Origin: Exilibacterium sp.
Lineage (GTDB): Bacteria; Pseudomonadota; Gammaproteobacteria; Pseudomonadales; Cellvibrionaceae
Length of the DNA: 64,000 bases
Direction: 5' to 3'
NCBI GenBank assembly: GCA_028280195.1
Contig: JANQMH010000034.1
Location: 1-64,000 of the forward strand
Below, piece after piece: positions 8,537-17,856 of the stretch (positions are counted from its first letter, which is position 1; each line of letters begins with the position of its first letter). Made by a program: the position numbers and the translations under genes. A model generated the notes under the pieces. It worked only from the letters and a program-made list of their open reading frames with translations, did not search any database and was not told the DNA's origin.

Positions 8537-9154
8537 ATGGCGATTTTGCAACATACTCTGGGTATCCTCCTTCACCCCGACAGCGAGTGGAAGGCCATTC
8601 GCAACGAGCGTCACTCTTTCTGGCAGGTGTTTGTCAGCCATGTGCCCATCCTGGCGCTGATTCCCTGCGTGTCCTTCTTCTATGGCGTCACCCAGGTGGG
8701 CTGGAGCATCGGTGGCGGCGACCCGGTCAAGTTGACCATGGAGAGCGCGCTGTCCCTCTGCGTGCTGACTTACATAGCCATGCTGGTAGGCGTCTATGTA
8801 CTGGGCGAGTTCATCAACTGGATGGCCAAGACCTATGGCGTCAGTGACGACGATGAGACCCGTCACTACGAGGGTACGGCGCTGGCTGTATACATCACCG
8901 TTCCGGTCTTTCTGGTCGGTATTTTCGGCGTTTATCCGGAAATGTGGCTCAACGCCCTGGTCACCATACTGGCGGGCTGCTATTCCGTCTACCTGGTCTA
9001 CGAAGGCATTCCGATCCTGATGAACATCTCCAAGGAGCGCGCCTTCATGTATGCCAGCTCGGTGGTCACCGTAGGTCTGGTACTGCTGGTGGTGGTACGG
9101 GTCGGCTCGGTCATTCTCTGGGGCATGGGATTCGGCCCGGTTTATGTCGACTAG
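8537..9154 (+). CDS. Yip1-family inner-membrane protein
   Basis: Protein of 205 aa with about five hydrophobic segments and the family opening, in which an HPDSEWKAIRNER-type motif precedes the first membrane helix. YIP1-domain proteins of this kind are widespread in gammaproteobacteria but have no firm function. AAGGAG sits 7 nt before the ATG. It appears to be a single gene: 171 bp separate it from sspB, and a heptamer hairpin lies downstream. Confidence 0.8.
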   Translation: MAILQHTLGILLHPDSEWKAIRNERHSFWQVFVSHVPILALIPCVSFFYGVTQVGWSIGGGDPVKLTMESALSLCVLTYIAMLVGVYVLGEFINWMAKTYGVSDDDETRHYEGTALAVYITVPVFLVGIFGVYPEMWLNALVTILAGCYSVYLVYEGIPILMNISKERAFMYASSVVTVGLVLLVVVRVGSVILWGMGFGPVYVD

Positions 9155-9167
9155 CTTCACTAGTCCC

Positions 9168-9218
9168 CAGTCTCTAATAACTAGTCACTAGCGACTAGTA
9201 ACTAGTTATTAGAGACTG
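9168..9218. repeat. Heptamer-period hairpin, GTNNCTA type (copy 2)
   Basis: A near-perfect palindrome with 24-bp arms (CAGTCTCTAATAAC at the left, its complement at the right), one mismatch and a 3-nt CGA loop. Read in 7-mers it is TAATAAC, TAGTCAC, TAGCGAC, TAGTAAC, TAGTTAT and TAGAGAC, the same words as the element at 3096-3263. No T-tract follows. It lies between the Yip1-like gene and alkB. Confidence 0.85.
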
Positions 9219-9328
9219 AACCTGTCATATTCTGACCACTTTGCTGTCACAAACAACACTTATAACCATCGCGGGGCGAGTTGATAATCAGCTTTCAGTC
9301 GAAATAGCCGATTACGGAGGTTGGCCCC

Positions 9329-10504
9329 ATGACAGTCTATACCCTGGACACACCGCAAAACGGGCGCATCAGCTACCGCGATAACAAGCGCTACTGGTGG
9401 TTGCTGTCCATCTTCAACCCCCTGCTGGGCTTTGTCGGTATCGGGCTGCACGCCGCCACCGGCAATGAATGGCTGCTGCTGTTTCCGCTGGTATTCAGTT
9501 ATGGGGTGGGCCCCATACTGGACTGGTGGTGGGGCGAGGATGAGAACAACCCGCCGGAAGAAATCGTGCCCCTGCTCGAGCAGGACCCTTACTACCGCTA
9601 TCTCACTTATCTGGCCGTGCCGCTGCAGTTTATCGGCTTTCTCGGTATCGCCATCTGGATAGGCACTCAGAACCTGAGCCCGGTGGGTTATATCTGTCTT
9701 ACCGTGGTTGCCGGCCTTGGCTCCGGCCTGGGTATCAACACCGGGCACGAACTGGGTCATAAAAACACCCGCCTGGAGCGCTGGCTGGCCAAGATCGTCT
9801 TGGCGGTGCCCGCTTACGGGCATTTCTGGATCGAGCACAACCTCGGCCACCACCGCGATGTAGCGACCCCGGAAGACCCGGCCAGCTCGCGTATGGGAGA
9901 GAGTTTTTATCGCTTTATATGGCGCGAAATCCCCGGCGCTTTCGTACGTGCCTGGAAGCTGGAGCGCCAGCGCCTGGCGCGCGAGGGCAAGCCGGTGTGG
10001 CACTGGTATAACTCCATCCTGCAGTCCTTTGCCATCACCCTGGTGCTGCAGGTGGGGCTGGTGGTGGTGTTCGGCTGGATCATGGTGCCGTTTTTACTGG
10101 TGCACAATGTGCTCGCCTGGCTGCAGCTGACCAGCGCCAACTATGTGGAGCACTACGGGTTGCTGCGGCAGAAAATGGCCAACGGCCGCTATGAAACCAC
10201 CAAACCCTGGCATTCCTGGAACAGCAACCACAAGTTTACCAACCTGATGCTGTTCCATCTCGAGCGCCACTCCGATCATCACGCCAACCCGGCGCGGCGC
10301 TATCAGTCGCTGCGCCATTTCGAAGACCTGCCGCAACTGCCCAATGGTTATTACGGCATGTTTCTGGTGGCGTACATACCCTGGCTGTGGTTCAGGATCA
10401 TGGATCCACTGCTGCTGCAGTTGAAGCATGTGCAAGGCGACTTGAGCAAAGTGAATATCGATCCGCACAAGCGCGATGAGATTTATGCGCGTTATGGTGG
10501 TTGA
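9329..10504 (+). CDS. alkB: Alkane 1-monooxygenase (AlkB-type, non-haem di-iron)
   Basis: Integral-membrane hydroxylase that converts medium-chain n-alkanes to 1-alkanols, using electrons from rubredoxin. At 391 aa it has the usual length and about six membrane helices. The histidine boxes are HELGHK (about 145-150), EHNLGHHRDVATPEDPASSR (Hist2, about 169-188) and LERHSDHHANP (Hist3, about 310-320), plus the signature NYVEHYGL. Together these separate AlkB from fatty-acid desaturases. No rubredoxin or rubredoxin reductase gene is adjacent, so electron supply must be encoded elsewhere. It has its own SD (GGAGG, 9295-9325 region) and converges with the M48 peptidase gene. Confidence 0.95.
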   Translation: MTVYTLDTPQNGRISYRDNKRYWWLLSIFNPLLGFVGIGLHAATGNEWLLLFPLVFSYGVGPILDWWWGEDENNPPEEIVPLLEQDPYYRYLTYLAVPLQFIGFLGIAIWIGTQNLSPVGYICLTVVAGLGSGLGINTGHELGHKNTRLERWLAKIVLAVPAYGHFWIEHNLGHHRDVATPEDPASSRMGESFYRFIWREIPGAFVRAWKLERQRLAREGKPVWHWYNSILQSFAITLVLQVGLVVVFGWIMVPFLLVHNVLAWLQLTSANYVEHYGLLRQKMANGRYETTKPWHSWNSNHKFTNLMLFHLERHSDHHANPARRYQSLRHFEDLPQLPNGYYGMFLVAYIPWLWFRIMDPLLLQLKHVQGDLSKVNIDPHKRDEIYARYGG

Positions 10505-10584
10505 GGTCTATGCGCTTTGGCTGCGAGTTGGGAATAGCTTGGTACAATCTCGCCCGGTGGGTGCCACGATAACCGCAGTGCATG

Positions 10585-12519
10585 TCAGACCAGTTGCTGA
10601 TCAGGCAGCAGTGGCGGAACCGGACAATCCAGCGAATCGGCAATCGCGCGAAACAACTCCGCCTCGGCGGCTTTGACTTTACCGTCGTGAGTAATACACC
10701 CGGCCAGGCCTTTCAACAGCAGCGGTTTCTGCAGCGGTTTCAGCCGCGCGAGTTGCTCCAGCGCGCGATCCAGTTGCTGCAGTTTGACGCTCTGCCCGCT
10801 TAGCAGGGTCACATTTTCCAGACCCATCTGTGCGGCACCGTGGTTGAAAGCCTGCTGCGCCCGCTGTGGCTGCTCGTGCCCGACTTTCGCCATACAGCTC
10901 AGCAACAGCCGGCATTCCTCCACACTGGCTTTGAGATCTGTGCGGGCGCCGCTAAGCTGTTTGCTCTCGGTGTTATTGACCACAATGCGATACAGCGACC
11001 ACTCGAACAGATCCACACTGTCGTCGGCGCGGATCAATGCCACCAGATTGTGTTTAAACACTTCGTACTGCGGCTCAGACAGCACCTTCAGCGCCGGTAT
11101 CGTCAACTCCAGCAGCGGCAGGCGCAGGCGGTCATCCAGTGTCGCCACCTGGGCGGCCAAAGTTTGCAGCAGCCTGAAAACGGCGGGATGGGCCTTGTCC
11201 CGCAGCCGCTGTGTCTGCCGCTGCCGCACGCCTGCCTGGGGGCTCAGCAACAGCGAGTACACCAGTGCCCGCGCCGAAAATGGATCGTGGGCGGCCTGTG
11301 TCAACGCCGCCGGCAGTTCGGTCAGTATCTTTTGTGCCGCGACCATATGGGCGGGGCCGGGGTTGCCGATCGAAGCCAACGCCGAGACCGGCGCTGCTGC
11401 CGCCGCGCCCGCGGCGAAAGCGCTGGCGGCCTGCGGCTGCTCCGGCGCTGGCTGCGCCGCGGCCACGGCTGGAAACTGTCCGTCCCAGTTCGGGTCGATG
11501 CGGGCAATGCGCTGCTGCAGCGGCGGGTGAGTCGCCATCATGCTGCCGAGCGCGGTTTTCACGCCCTGGCCAAAATACATATGACTGAATTCGGCCGCGG
11601 CCGGCACCGACAGCAGTGAGCCGTAGCTGTAGCCGCCGATTTTCTTCAGTGCGCCGCCGATGCCGAGCGGGTTGCGGGTGAACTGTACCGCCGAGGCGTC
11701 GGCCAGAAATTCCCGCTGGCGGCTGACCGCCGCTTTGATGATATTGCCGAAAAAAGTGCCGGCATAGCCGATGATCATCAGTGCCAGGCCGAGAAAAAAC
11801 AGCCCGGCGGTATTGTTGCTGCGCCGGCTGGAGGAGAGGCGGCCGTAGCCGGCACTGCGCATGAGAAAATAGCCGATCAGCCCGATCACCAGGATGCCGT
11901 GCAACAGTCCCACGAGGCGAATATTCAGGCGCATATCACCGTGCAGCACATGGCTGAACTCGTGGGCGATGACCCCCTGCAACTCGTCGCGATTGAGCAG
12001 CTGAATACAGCCGCGGGTGATGCCGATAACCGCATCCCTGGACTGGTAGCCGGCGGCAAAGGCGTTGATGCTGTCGTCCTCGATCAGATAAACCGGCGGC
12101 ACCGGCGTGCCCGAGGCAATGGCCATTTCCTCGACCACATTGAGGATTCTCCGTTCGCTGGCATCGCGGGTGTTGATATTCAGCAGGCGACCGCCCATGG
12201 CCTCGGCCACGGCTCGCCCGCCGCGGCCCAGCTGCACCAGTTTGTAGAGGCTGCCGAGGGCCACCACCGCGCCTACCGCGAGGGTGATATAGCCCAGCAA
12301 CTGCCAACTCAGAGCGCTGGCAGCGGCAGTGAAAATACTGCTGCTCTGTTCAAAGGCCGCCACCTGGTGGTGAGTGCCGGTCTGAAACTGAAAGTAGTAA
12401 ACCAGAACGGCCGCCAGCAGCGTGGTAATGGCGATCAGGCTGGCAATAGCCAGTGCCAGTAGCACTACCAGCCAGATGGTGTTGCGCCGCGCCTGGTCCT
12501 GTTGTTGAAAAAAATCCAT
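10585..12519 (-). CDS. M48-family (HtpX-like) membrane metalloprotease
   Basis: Large zinc protease of 644 aa. Two N-terminal hydrophobic segments (about 15-43 and 72-95) are followed by the M48 domain with the zinc-binding HEFSH at 186-190, then two more membrane segments (about 205-270). After about residue 350 comes a long Ala-rich and then helical C-terminal extension that is absent from classical HtpX (about 290 aa). Its ATG overlaps the end of the lemA stop codon (TAAATG), so translation is probably coupled. LemA plus M48 peptidase is a recurrent gene pair of unknown physiological role. Confidence 0.88.
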   Translation of the reverse strand: MDFFQQQDQARRNTIWLVVLLALAIASLIAITTLLAAVLVYYFQFQTGTHHQVAAFEQSSSIFTAAASALSWQLLGYITLAVGAVVALGSLYKLVQLGRGGRAVAEAMGGRLLNINTRDASERRILNVVEEMAIASGTPVPPVYLIEDDSINAFAAGYQSRDAVIGITRGCIQLLNRDELQGVIAHEFSHVLHGDMRLNIRLVGLLHGILVIGLIGYFLMRSAGYGRLSSSRRSNNTAGLFFLGLALMIIGYAGTFFGNIIKAAVSRQREFLADASAVQFTRNPLGIGGALKKIGGYSYGSLLSVPAAAEFSHMYFGQGVKTALGSMMATHPPLQQRIARIDPNWDGQFPAVAAAQPAPEQPQAASAFAAGAAAAAPVSALASIGNPGPAHMVAAQKILTELPAALTQAAHDPFSARALVYSLLLSPQAGVRQRQTQRLRDKAHPAVFRLLQTLAAQVATLDDRLRLPLLELTIPALKVLSEPQYEVFKHNLVALIRADDSVDLFEWSLYRIVVNNTESKQLSGARTDLKASVEECRLLLSCMAKVGHEQPQRAQQAFNHGAAQMGLENVTLLSGQSVKLQQLDRALEQLARLKPLQKPLLLKGLAGCITHDGKVKAAEAELFRAIADSLDCPVPPLLPDQQLV

Positions 12520-13116
12520 TTAAAAGGACACCGAGGGGGCGGCCTGCATGGCTTCGCTGTCCTCGAACTCCAGCAGACTGGCGTCGCTGCCGTGACCAAA
12601 AGTACCCGCCAGCATGACCGGCGGAAAGCTCTGTCTATAAGTATTGTAGGCGGTAACGGCGTCGTTGAAGGCCTGCCTTGCGAAGGCAATTTTGTTTTCC
12701 GTGCTGGTCAGTTCTTCGGAAACCTGCATCATATTCTGATTGGCTTTTAGATCCGGATAGGCTTCCATCACCACATTGAGCCTGGCCAGTGCGCCGGTGA
12801 GTGCGCCCTCGGCCCCGCTGAGCTGGGCGATGGCCGCCTGGCTGCCGGGGTCCGCGGCGGCCGCCTTCAACCCCGAGAGCGCATCGTTGCGCGCGCTGAT
12901 GACCGCCTCCAGCGTTTCGCGCTCGTGTTTCATATAACCCTTGGCGGTTTCCACCAGGTTGGGGATCAGGTCATAGCGCCGCTTGAGCTGCACTTCTATC
13001 TGCGAGAAACCGTTCTGGTAGCGGTTTTTCAGGCTCACCAGCTGGTTGAAGATACTGATAACGTAGAAGATCAGCCCGGCCAGAATGACCAGCGTGATAA
13101 TGGAAGAAATATCCAT
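12520..13116 (-). CDS. lemA: LemA-family membrane protein
   Basis: Protein of 198 aa with one N-terminal membrane helix (about 5-25) followed by the LemA helical domain: NQLVSLKNRYQNGFSQIEVQLKRR, then DLIPNLVETAKGYMKHE, the family signature. The function is unknown; LemA proteins are exposed outside the inner membrane and often pair with peptidases or TPM-domain proteins. It is the first gene of a two-gene operon with the M48 protease. Confidence 0.92.
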   Translation of the reverse strand: MDISSIITLVILAGLIFYVISIFNQLVSLKNRYQNGFSQIEVQLKRRYDLIPNLVETAKGYMKHERETLEAVISARNDALSGLKAAAADPGSQAAIAQLSGAEGALTGALARLNVVMEAYPDLKANQNMMQVSEELTSTENKIAFARQAFNDAVTAYNTYRQSFPPVMLAGTFGHGSDASLLEFEDSEAMQAAPSVSF

Positions 13117-13183
13117 GGGTTATGTCCTTGCTATATGAATGGGAAACGACACCGGCATCAATGCTAGCATGTCTGGCGCGTTT

Positions 13184-14074
13184 TTACTCCTGCAGGCTCG
13201 CCGTCAGTTTCTGCCGCAGCCAGCGGCTGGCGGGGTCGAGATCGGCGGACTTATGCCAGTATAAATACATTTCCAGGGGCGGCATTTTAAACGGCAGGGG
13301 CATCGCCCGGGTGGTGTGGAATTTTGAGAACGAGTTCACGGTGGTCATCGTCATATCGGTACGCCGTACCAGCTCGGGCACCATCAGTGAGTGCTGGGTA
13401 CGCATGGAGATACGGCGGAACTTGCCGATTTTCTCCAGTTCCCGATCGATGATACTGAGACCGTTGCGGCGACTGGTGACGACGATATGGGGTAGCGCCA
13501 GGTATTTTTCCAGCGTCAGTTCCCGGTCGACTATCGGGTGGCCTTCGCGCACCACACAGACGAATTCGTCTTCGGTCAGTTTCTGCTGGCGCAGTTGCGG
13601 ATCGGAAAGCACCGGTGCGTCGATGACAAAATCCAGGCGCCCGCTGGCCAGTTCCTTCACCGCATCCTCGCGCGGTATCTGAAAGCTCTCCACCACCACG
13701 CCCGGCGCCTCGGGCTGCAGCAGCTCGAGCAGGCGCGGAAACAGCTGCGCTTCGTTGAGGTCGCGCATACTGAAGCGAAATGTTTTGTCGGCCGTGGCCG
13801 GGTCGAAGGAGGTGAGTTTGTGCAGGCTGGCATTGAGTGTGGCCAGGGCCTCCCGCACCGGGCCGATAATATTCTGCGCGCCCGGCGTCGGCATCATGCC
13901 GCGGCCGGAGCGCACAAACAAAGGGTCGTCGAATAACTCCCGCAGCCGGTTGAGGGTATTACTCATCGCCGGCTGGGTGACATGCAGCCGTTGTGCTGCG
14001 CCGCTGAGACTTGATTCAGTATAGATGGCGTCAAATGCAACAAAGAGATTGAGATCAACCTTGTTCAGCTTCAT
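13184..14074 (-). CDS. LysR-family transcriptional regulator
   Basis: Protein of 296 aa. The N-terminal winged helix-turn-helix is at about 6-64 (LNLFVAFDAIYTESSLSGAA, then VTQPAMSNTLNRLRELF), and the effector-binding domain at about 90-290. The opening resembles the NodD/LeuO/SyrM branch. The frame stays open to 14302, but the start at 14074 has GGGGAGT at a good distance and matches the family N-terminus; the upstream 76 codons are Cys/Phe-rich and not family-like. It is divergent from the TonB receptor at 14611, the usual layout for a LysR protein controlling its neighbour. The effector is unknown. Confidence 0.92.
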   Translation of the reverse strand: MKLNKVDLNLFVAFDAIYTESSLSGAAQRLHVTQPAMSNTLNRLRELFDDPLFVRSGRGMMPTPGAQNIIGPVREALATLNASLHKLTSFDPATADKTFRFSMRDLNEAQLFPRLLELLQPEAPGVVVESFQIPREDAVKELASGRLDFVIDAPVLSDPQLRQQKLTEDEFVCVVREGHPIVDRELTLEKYLALPHIVVTSRRNGLSIIDRELEKIGKFRRISMRTQHSLMVPELVRRTDMTMTTVNSFSKFHTTRAMPLPFKMPPLEMYLYWHKSADLDPASRWLRQKLTASLQE

Positions 14075-14610
14075 ACGCTTGTTTGACTCCCCAAACATAT
14101 AAGTATCATTTATATTAAAACATATAGAAAATAAACTATTAACTACTTTGGTGCTTGGATACACTCGGGTACCACAAAAATAGAAAAAACAGCTAAACTG
14201 ATAATAAAAATCGGCAGCACAGACAAGCACAGATAAAATGCCGCAACAGCCCAGACCAGTGAATACGACAGCAAGTCCGTACTGACAGAGGTTGACAATC
14301 AATTTGGATACTATCGTTGTTGCAAAGTCCGTTTTAAAACCTGTTAGCGGGCCCCTTCAGATTCACGCCATATTTCCGATTCCGGCATATATGTGTTGCC
14401 GACAAATGCAAAGGTAATAAAAAATAAAACGTGGGGAGCCAAGGCGGTGAACCCAAGCATCACGCTATTGACGATTGGTAAAATACACTTTTGAACAAGG
14501 TAAAAATAACAGCGATACAGGCGGGCGCGCTACCGGGGCGGGCCTGTGCCGGCACGGGCGTGCTGCCGGAAATTGATTGATAAGAATAATCAAGCGAGGA
14601 GGAAGTGGCG
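14075..14610. other. Divergent regulatory region between lysR and TonB receptor
   Basis: This 536-bp gap contains no gene that I can support. The lysR-proximal part (about 14095-14180) is AT-rich. A weak promoter candidate for the receptor is TTGAAC (14491-14496) and GATACA (14514-14519), 17 bp apart. LysR-type sites are too loose to call by eye. Confidence 0.4.
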
Positions 14611-17439
14611 GTGGATTTAACAAAACGTATCCCATTTACAGCTAATATGTTGTCTCGAGGTATCAGTCTTGCCACGGCGATGGTTGCCGCTGTCGGCGCG
14701 GCCCCGGTCTTTGCCCAGGGCGATGATCGCTCTGAAATAGAAGAGGTAATTGTCACCGGCAGCTTCATTAAAGGTACGCCCACGGATGCGCCGTCGCCGG
14801 TTCAGATTGTAGATCGAGCCGAACTCGAAGCGTCCGGCTCTCCCACTCTGGTGGAGTTGATTGCCAACTTAGGCGTGAGTTCGGGCACCGAAAATCAGAC
14901 TAATCAGTTTAACTCGAACTTGACCACCGGCACCGCCAATATCAATCTGCGCGGGCTGGGTTTGTCGCGGACGCTGGTCATGATGAACGGCAAGAGAATG
15001 GTTTCCTCGCCGTTTCCCTCCAACACCGGCGAGGCATTTGTCGATATCAATACCATACCGGCGCTGGCCGTGGAGCGCATCGAGGTTCTCAAAGACGGCG
15101 CGGCGGCGACTTACGGCTCCGACGCTGTGGCCGGGGTCGCCAACTTCATTACCCGCAGCAACTTTGAAGGATTTGAGGTTTCGGGCTCTTTCCAGGATGT
15201 CGACGGCAGTGACGGCGACAGGGAGGTGGGTGTGATATGGGGGCTTGGCGGCGATAGCTATAACTGGGTAACGTCGCTGGGCTATAAAGAGCGCACGGAG
15301 CTGTCGAATTTCGAGCGGCTCGACCTGGTTTCACCGGTGGCTGACGTCGAGGCGGTCGGCCTGCCGCTGTTTGGACAGTCCAGCATCGGCAACCCCGGTG
15401 CTTTTCTCGGGCTCAACGGAGCAGGTACGCCCACCGGTTTGATTACCGACCCGAATTGCGCCGCCGCCGGCGGCTTCGTCAATCCCAGCACGGGTACTTG
15501 CGGGTTTGTCTACATACCCTTCAGCAACTTGATTGAAGATGAAGAGCGGATTCAGTTGTTCTCCGAGTTTGAATACCGCTTCAGCGAAACGGCCACGTTT
15601 TATGCCAGCTTGCTCTATTCCGATCTCGATGTTCCCAACTGGAAAAGCTCTCCCTCCTACCCGCCGGTGGTGGCTGTAGACCCGAGTCGCTATGTGCCGC
15701 CCTACCATCCCGCCTATGCCGGGTTCATTGCCGATGCCGGGGTCGATCCGGCCAATGTGGCCGGCGGTGCATTGTTTGTCGGCAGGCCGATAGGCGTTAC
15801 CGGGCCGAGTGCGGTGGGTTTTCGCGAGCAGGAAACCCTGCGCTATGTTGGCGGTATCGAGGGTGTCTTTGCCAATAACATCAGCTACGACGTGTCGTTG
15901 ATGTATTCCGAGGGCGACGGCAAGGTGGGTTCGCCCGACACCCTGAACGAGCGCTATACCAATGCGCTGCGCGGTTTCGGCGGCCCCGACTGTACGCTGA
16001 CACCCAGCGGTAACGTCGCGGCCGACGCCATGGTGGCCGGGACGGGCGGCTGCCTGTTTTTCAATCCGTTTGCCTCATCGGTTCCGGCGAGCCCGAATTT
16101 TGATCCCGCCCTGGCCAATGACCCGGCGCTGTTAGACTGGATGTCGGCCCTGGTTGAACAGGCCAATACCAGTGATCTACTGGTTGTCGATGCCATTTTC
16201 ACCGGCGAAGCCTTCGATCTCGGGGGTGGCACCGCGTCCTGGGCGGCGGGCATCCAGTATCGCGATGAGACGCTCGAGGTGCGCTATAACGATCTGGGCG
16301 ATATTGACTTGAACCCCGGCGTCATCACGCCCGACGGCGACCGGCCCGGCATCTTTGCGTTTTTACGCGGCGGCGAGGAGGGCGATTTCGATCAGGATAC
16401 GCTGGCGGTGTTCGGCGAGCTGCAATTACCCCTGATCGATAATCTGGACGTACAGCTGGCTCTGCGTTACGAAGATTACAGTGGTGATATCGGCAGCAGC
16501 CTCGATCCGAAAGTCGCGCTGCGCTGGCGCATCAGCGACGCTGTTGCCTTGCGGTCTTCGATCAGCACCACTTTCAAGGCCCCCTCGTTAAACCAGACTG
16601 CGCTGGACTCCACTACACTGGAGTTTATCGGGCGGGACCTGGCGTTCAAGGCGGTGGACCGTGTCGGCAATCCCGATCTCGACCCCGAAGAGGCGACTAC
16701 CTTTAACCTCGGCCTGATCCTGACGCCCACTGAAGGCCTGGAACTGTCGGCGGACTACTGGGCCTTTGATTTCAGCGATCCGGTTGTCAGAGAAGATCCC
16801 AATGCCCTGGTGGTGCAGGCATCGCAGTCCGGTGATCCCTGTCTGTCGGCGCAGATCTCCTGTGACGGCGGCGGCAATATCGCCAGGATTACCACCAACT
16901 ATGTCAATGGGCCCGATATTGAAACATCCGGCATCGATTTCAGCGGTCGCTACGATTTCTCGGCGTTCACCGGGCTGATGACACTTGGCTTCGATGCCAC
17001 CTGGATCAACGAGTACGACGTGGATGCCTTTTTAGGCGCCGAGTCCTTCGATGCGGTCGGCAGCCTCAATGCCAACTCGTTTGTACGCCCGTTGCAGGAG
17101 TGGAAAGCCAATTACTTCATTAATTTCAGCGCCGGTGGCCACAATATCAGGCTGGTTGGGCATTTCATTGATGAATACACTGACAATGCCACCGAGTTGC
17201 TGCGCGGTTCCACCCTGGAGGCATTTATCGAAGAGAACGATATCGACAGTCACAACACCTTTGATCTTCACTATAACTTCACATTCAACCAGGAAAGCAC
17301 GACCTTGTCGGCCTCGGTGATCAACCTCAGCGATGAAGATCCGCCCGCTGTACGTGGAGATTTGCGCTACGACCCCTCAACCCACAACCCCTTTGGCCAG
17401 ATGATCAAAGTGGGTTTCAGGCACAGGTTCGCCTTCTAG
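14611..17439 (+). CDS. TonB-dependent outer-membrane receptor
   Basis: Large receptor of about 942 aa. It has an N-terminal signal sequence (about 10-35, ending near VFAQG), a TonB-box region (EIEEVIVTG), a plug domain (about 55-170, with NINLRGLG, RTLVMMNGKR, and VERIEVLKDGAAATYGSDAVAGV) and a beta-barrel ending in the outer-membrane C-terminal signature VGFRHRFAF. AGGAGG at 14597-14602 gives an 8-nt spacer to the GTG at 14611; the GTG at 14605 leaves only 2 nt. The substrate cannot be read from sequence. Position next to a divergent LysR gene and upstream of thiolase suggests uptake of a carbon source, perhaps lipidic, rather than a siderophore; this is inference. Confidence 0.93.
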   Translation: MDLTKRIPFTANMLSRGISLATAMVAAVGAAPVFAQGDDRSEIEEVIVTGSFIKGTPTDAPSPVQIVDRAELEASGSPTLVELIANLGVSSGTENQTNQFNSNLTTGTANINLRGLGLSRTLVMMNGKRMVSSPFPSNTGEAFVDINTIPALAVERIEVLKDGAAATYGSDAVAGVANFITRSNFEGFEVSGSFQDVDGSDGDREVGVIWGLGGDSYNWVTSLGYKERTELSNFERLDLVSPVADVEAVGLPLFGQSSIGNPGAFLGLNGAGTPTGLITDPNCAAAGGFVNPSTGTCGFVYIPFSNLIEDEERIQLFSEFEYRFSETATFYASLLYSDLDVPNWKSSPSYPPVVAVDPSRYVPPYHPAYAGFIADAGVDPANVAGGALFVGRPIGVTGPSAVGFREQETLRYVGGIEGVFANNISYDVSLMYSEGDGKVGSPDTLNERYTNALRGFGGPDCTLTPSGNVAADAMVAGTGGCLFFNPFASSVPASPNFDPALANDPALLDWMSALVEQANTSDLLVVDAIFTGEAFDLGGGTASWAAGIQYRDETLEVRYNDLGDIDLNPGVITPDGDRPGIFAFLRGGEEGDFDQDTLAVFGELQLPLIDNLDVQLALRYEDYSGDIGSSLDPKVALRWRISDAVALRSSISTTFKAPSLNQTALDSTTLEFIGRDLAFKAVDRVGNPDLDPEEATTFNLGLILTPTEGLELSADYWAFDFSDPVVREDPNALVVQASQSGDPCLSAQISCDGGGNIARITTNYVNGPDIETSGIDFSGRYDFSAFTGLMTLGFDATWINEYDVDAFLGAESFDAVGSLNANSFVRPLQEWKANYFINFSAGGHNIRLVGHFIDEYTDNATELLRGSTLEAFIEENDIDSHNTFDLHYNFTFNQESTTLSASVINLSDEDPPAVRGDLRYDPSTHNPFGQMIKVGFRHRFAF

Positions 17440-17856
17440 CGGCTGCAGCGTCCGGGGCCGCCGCTCGGGGGCGGTCCGGTCATCGTTCACCGGCGGTAAA
17501 AATGCTTTCAGGCACCAATTTGGTGCCTGAATGGCCCGCCCGAGCCAGCTGCCCCGCTGTGCCCTTGACTGCAGCGGAGCGCGCAGTCAGGCCTTATTTT
17601 CCCATACGCCATTAGTAGTATTTATCGCCACAGTGGTGTCGATTATACTTGCTGGTCCAGGTATAGCTGCCAGTTCGGCACGTCAATAGCACGCAGCGAG
17701 AGCGGCTGTCAGCCGCTCGTATAACAATAACCGGCCATTGGACCCTTGGGCCATGGTTAGGCCGTTGATAGGCCTTGAGAGTGGGTAACCGGCTTTACCG
17801 CCACCGGCAGATGCGGCGGCGCTAGGGCCATCATGATTAGCATTTGGAGTCTGAAT
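17440..17856. other. Intergenic region with two hairpins
   Basis: No gene is supported in this 417-bp gap. At about 17511-17531, CAGGCACCAA pairs with TTGGTGCCTG around a single T, a possible terminator for the TonB receptor without a T-tract. At 17700-17718, GAGCGGCTG pairs with CAGCCGCTC around a single T. The thiolase promoter must lie here but no clear -35/-10 pair is visible. Confidence 0.5.

Noticed and set aside
9168-9218. Heptamer hairpin as a plain Rho-independent terminator
   Set aside because: The stem is long, but no T-tract follows on either strand and the same words occur at other loci, so a repeat family is the better description.
14075-14302. N-terminal extension of the LysR regulator
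   Set aside because: Cys/Phe-rich, unlike any LysR N-terminus; the start at 14074 has a good SD and begins the HTH domain correctly.
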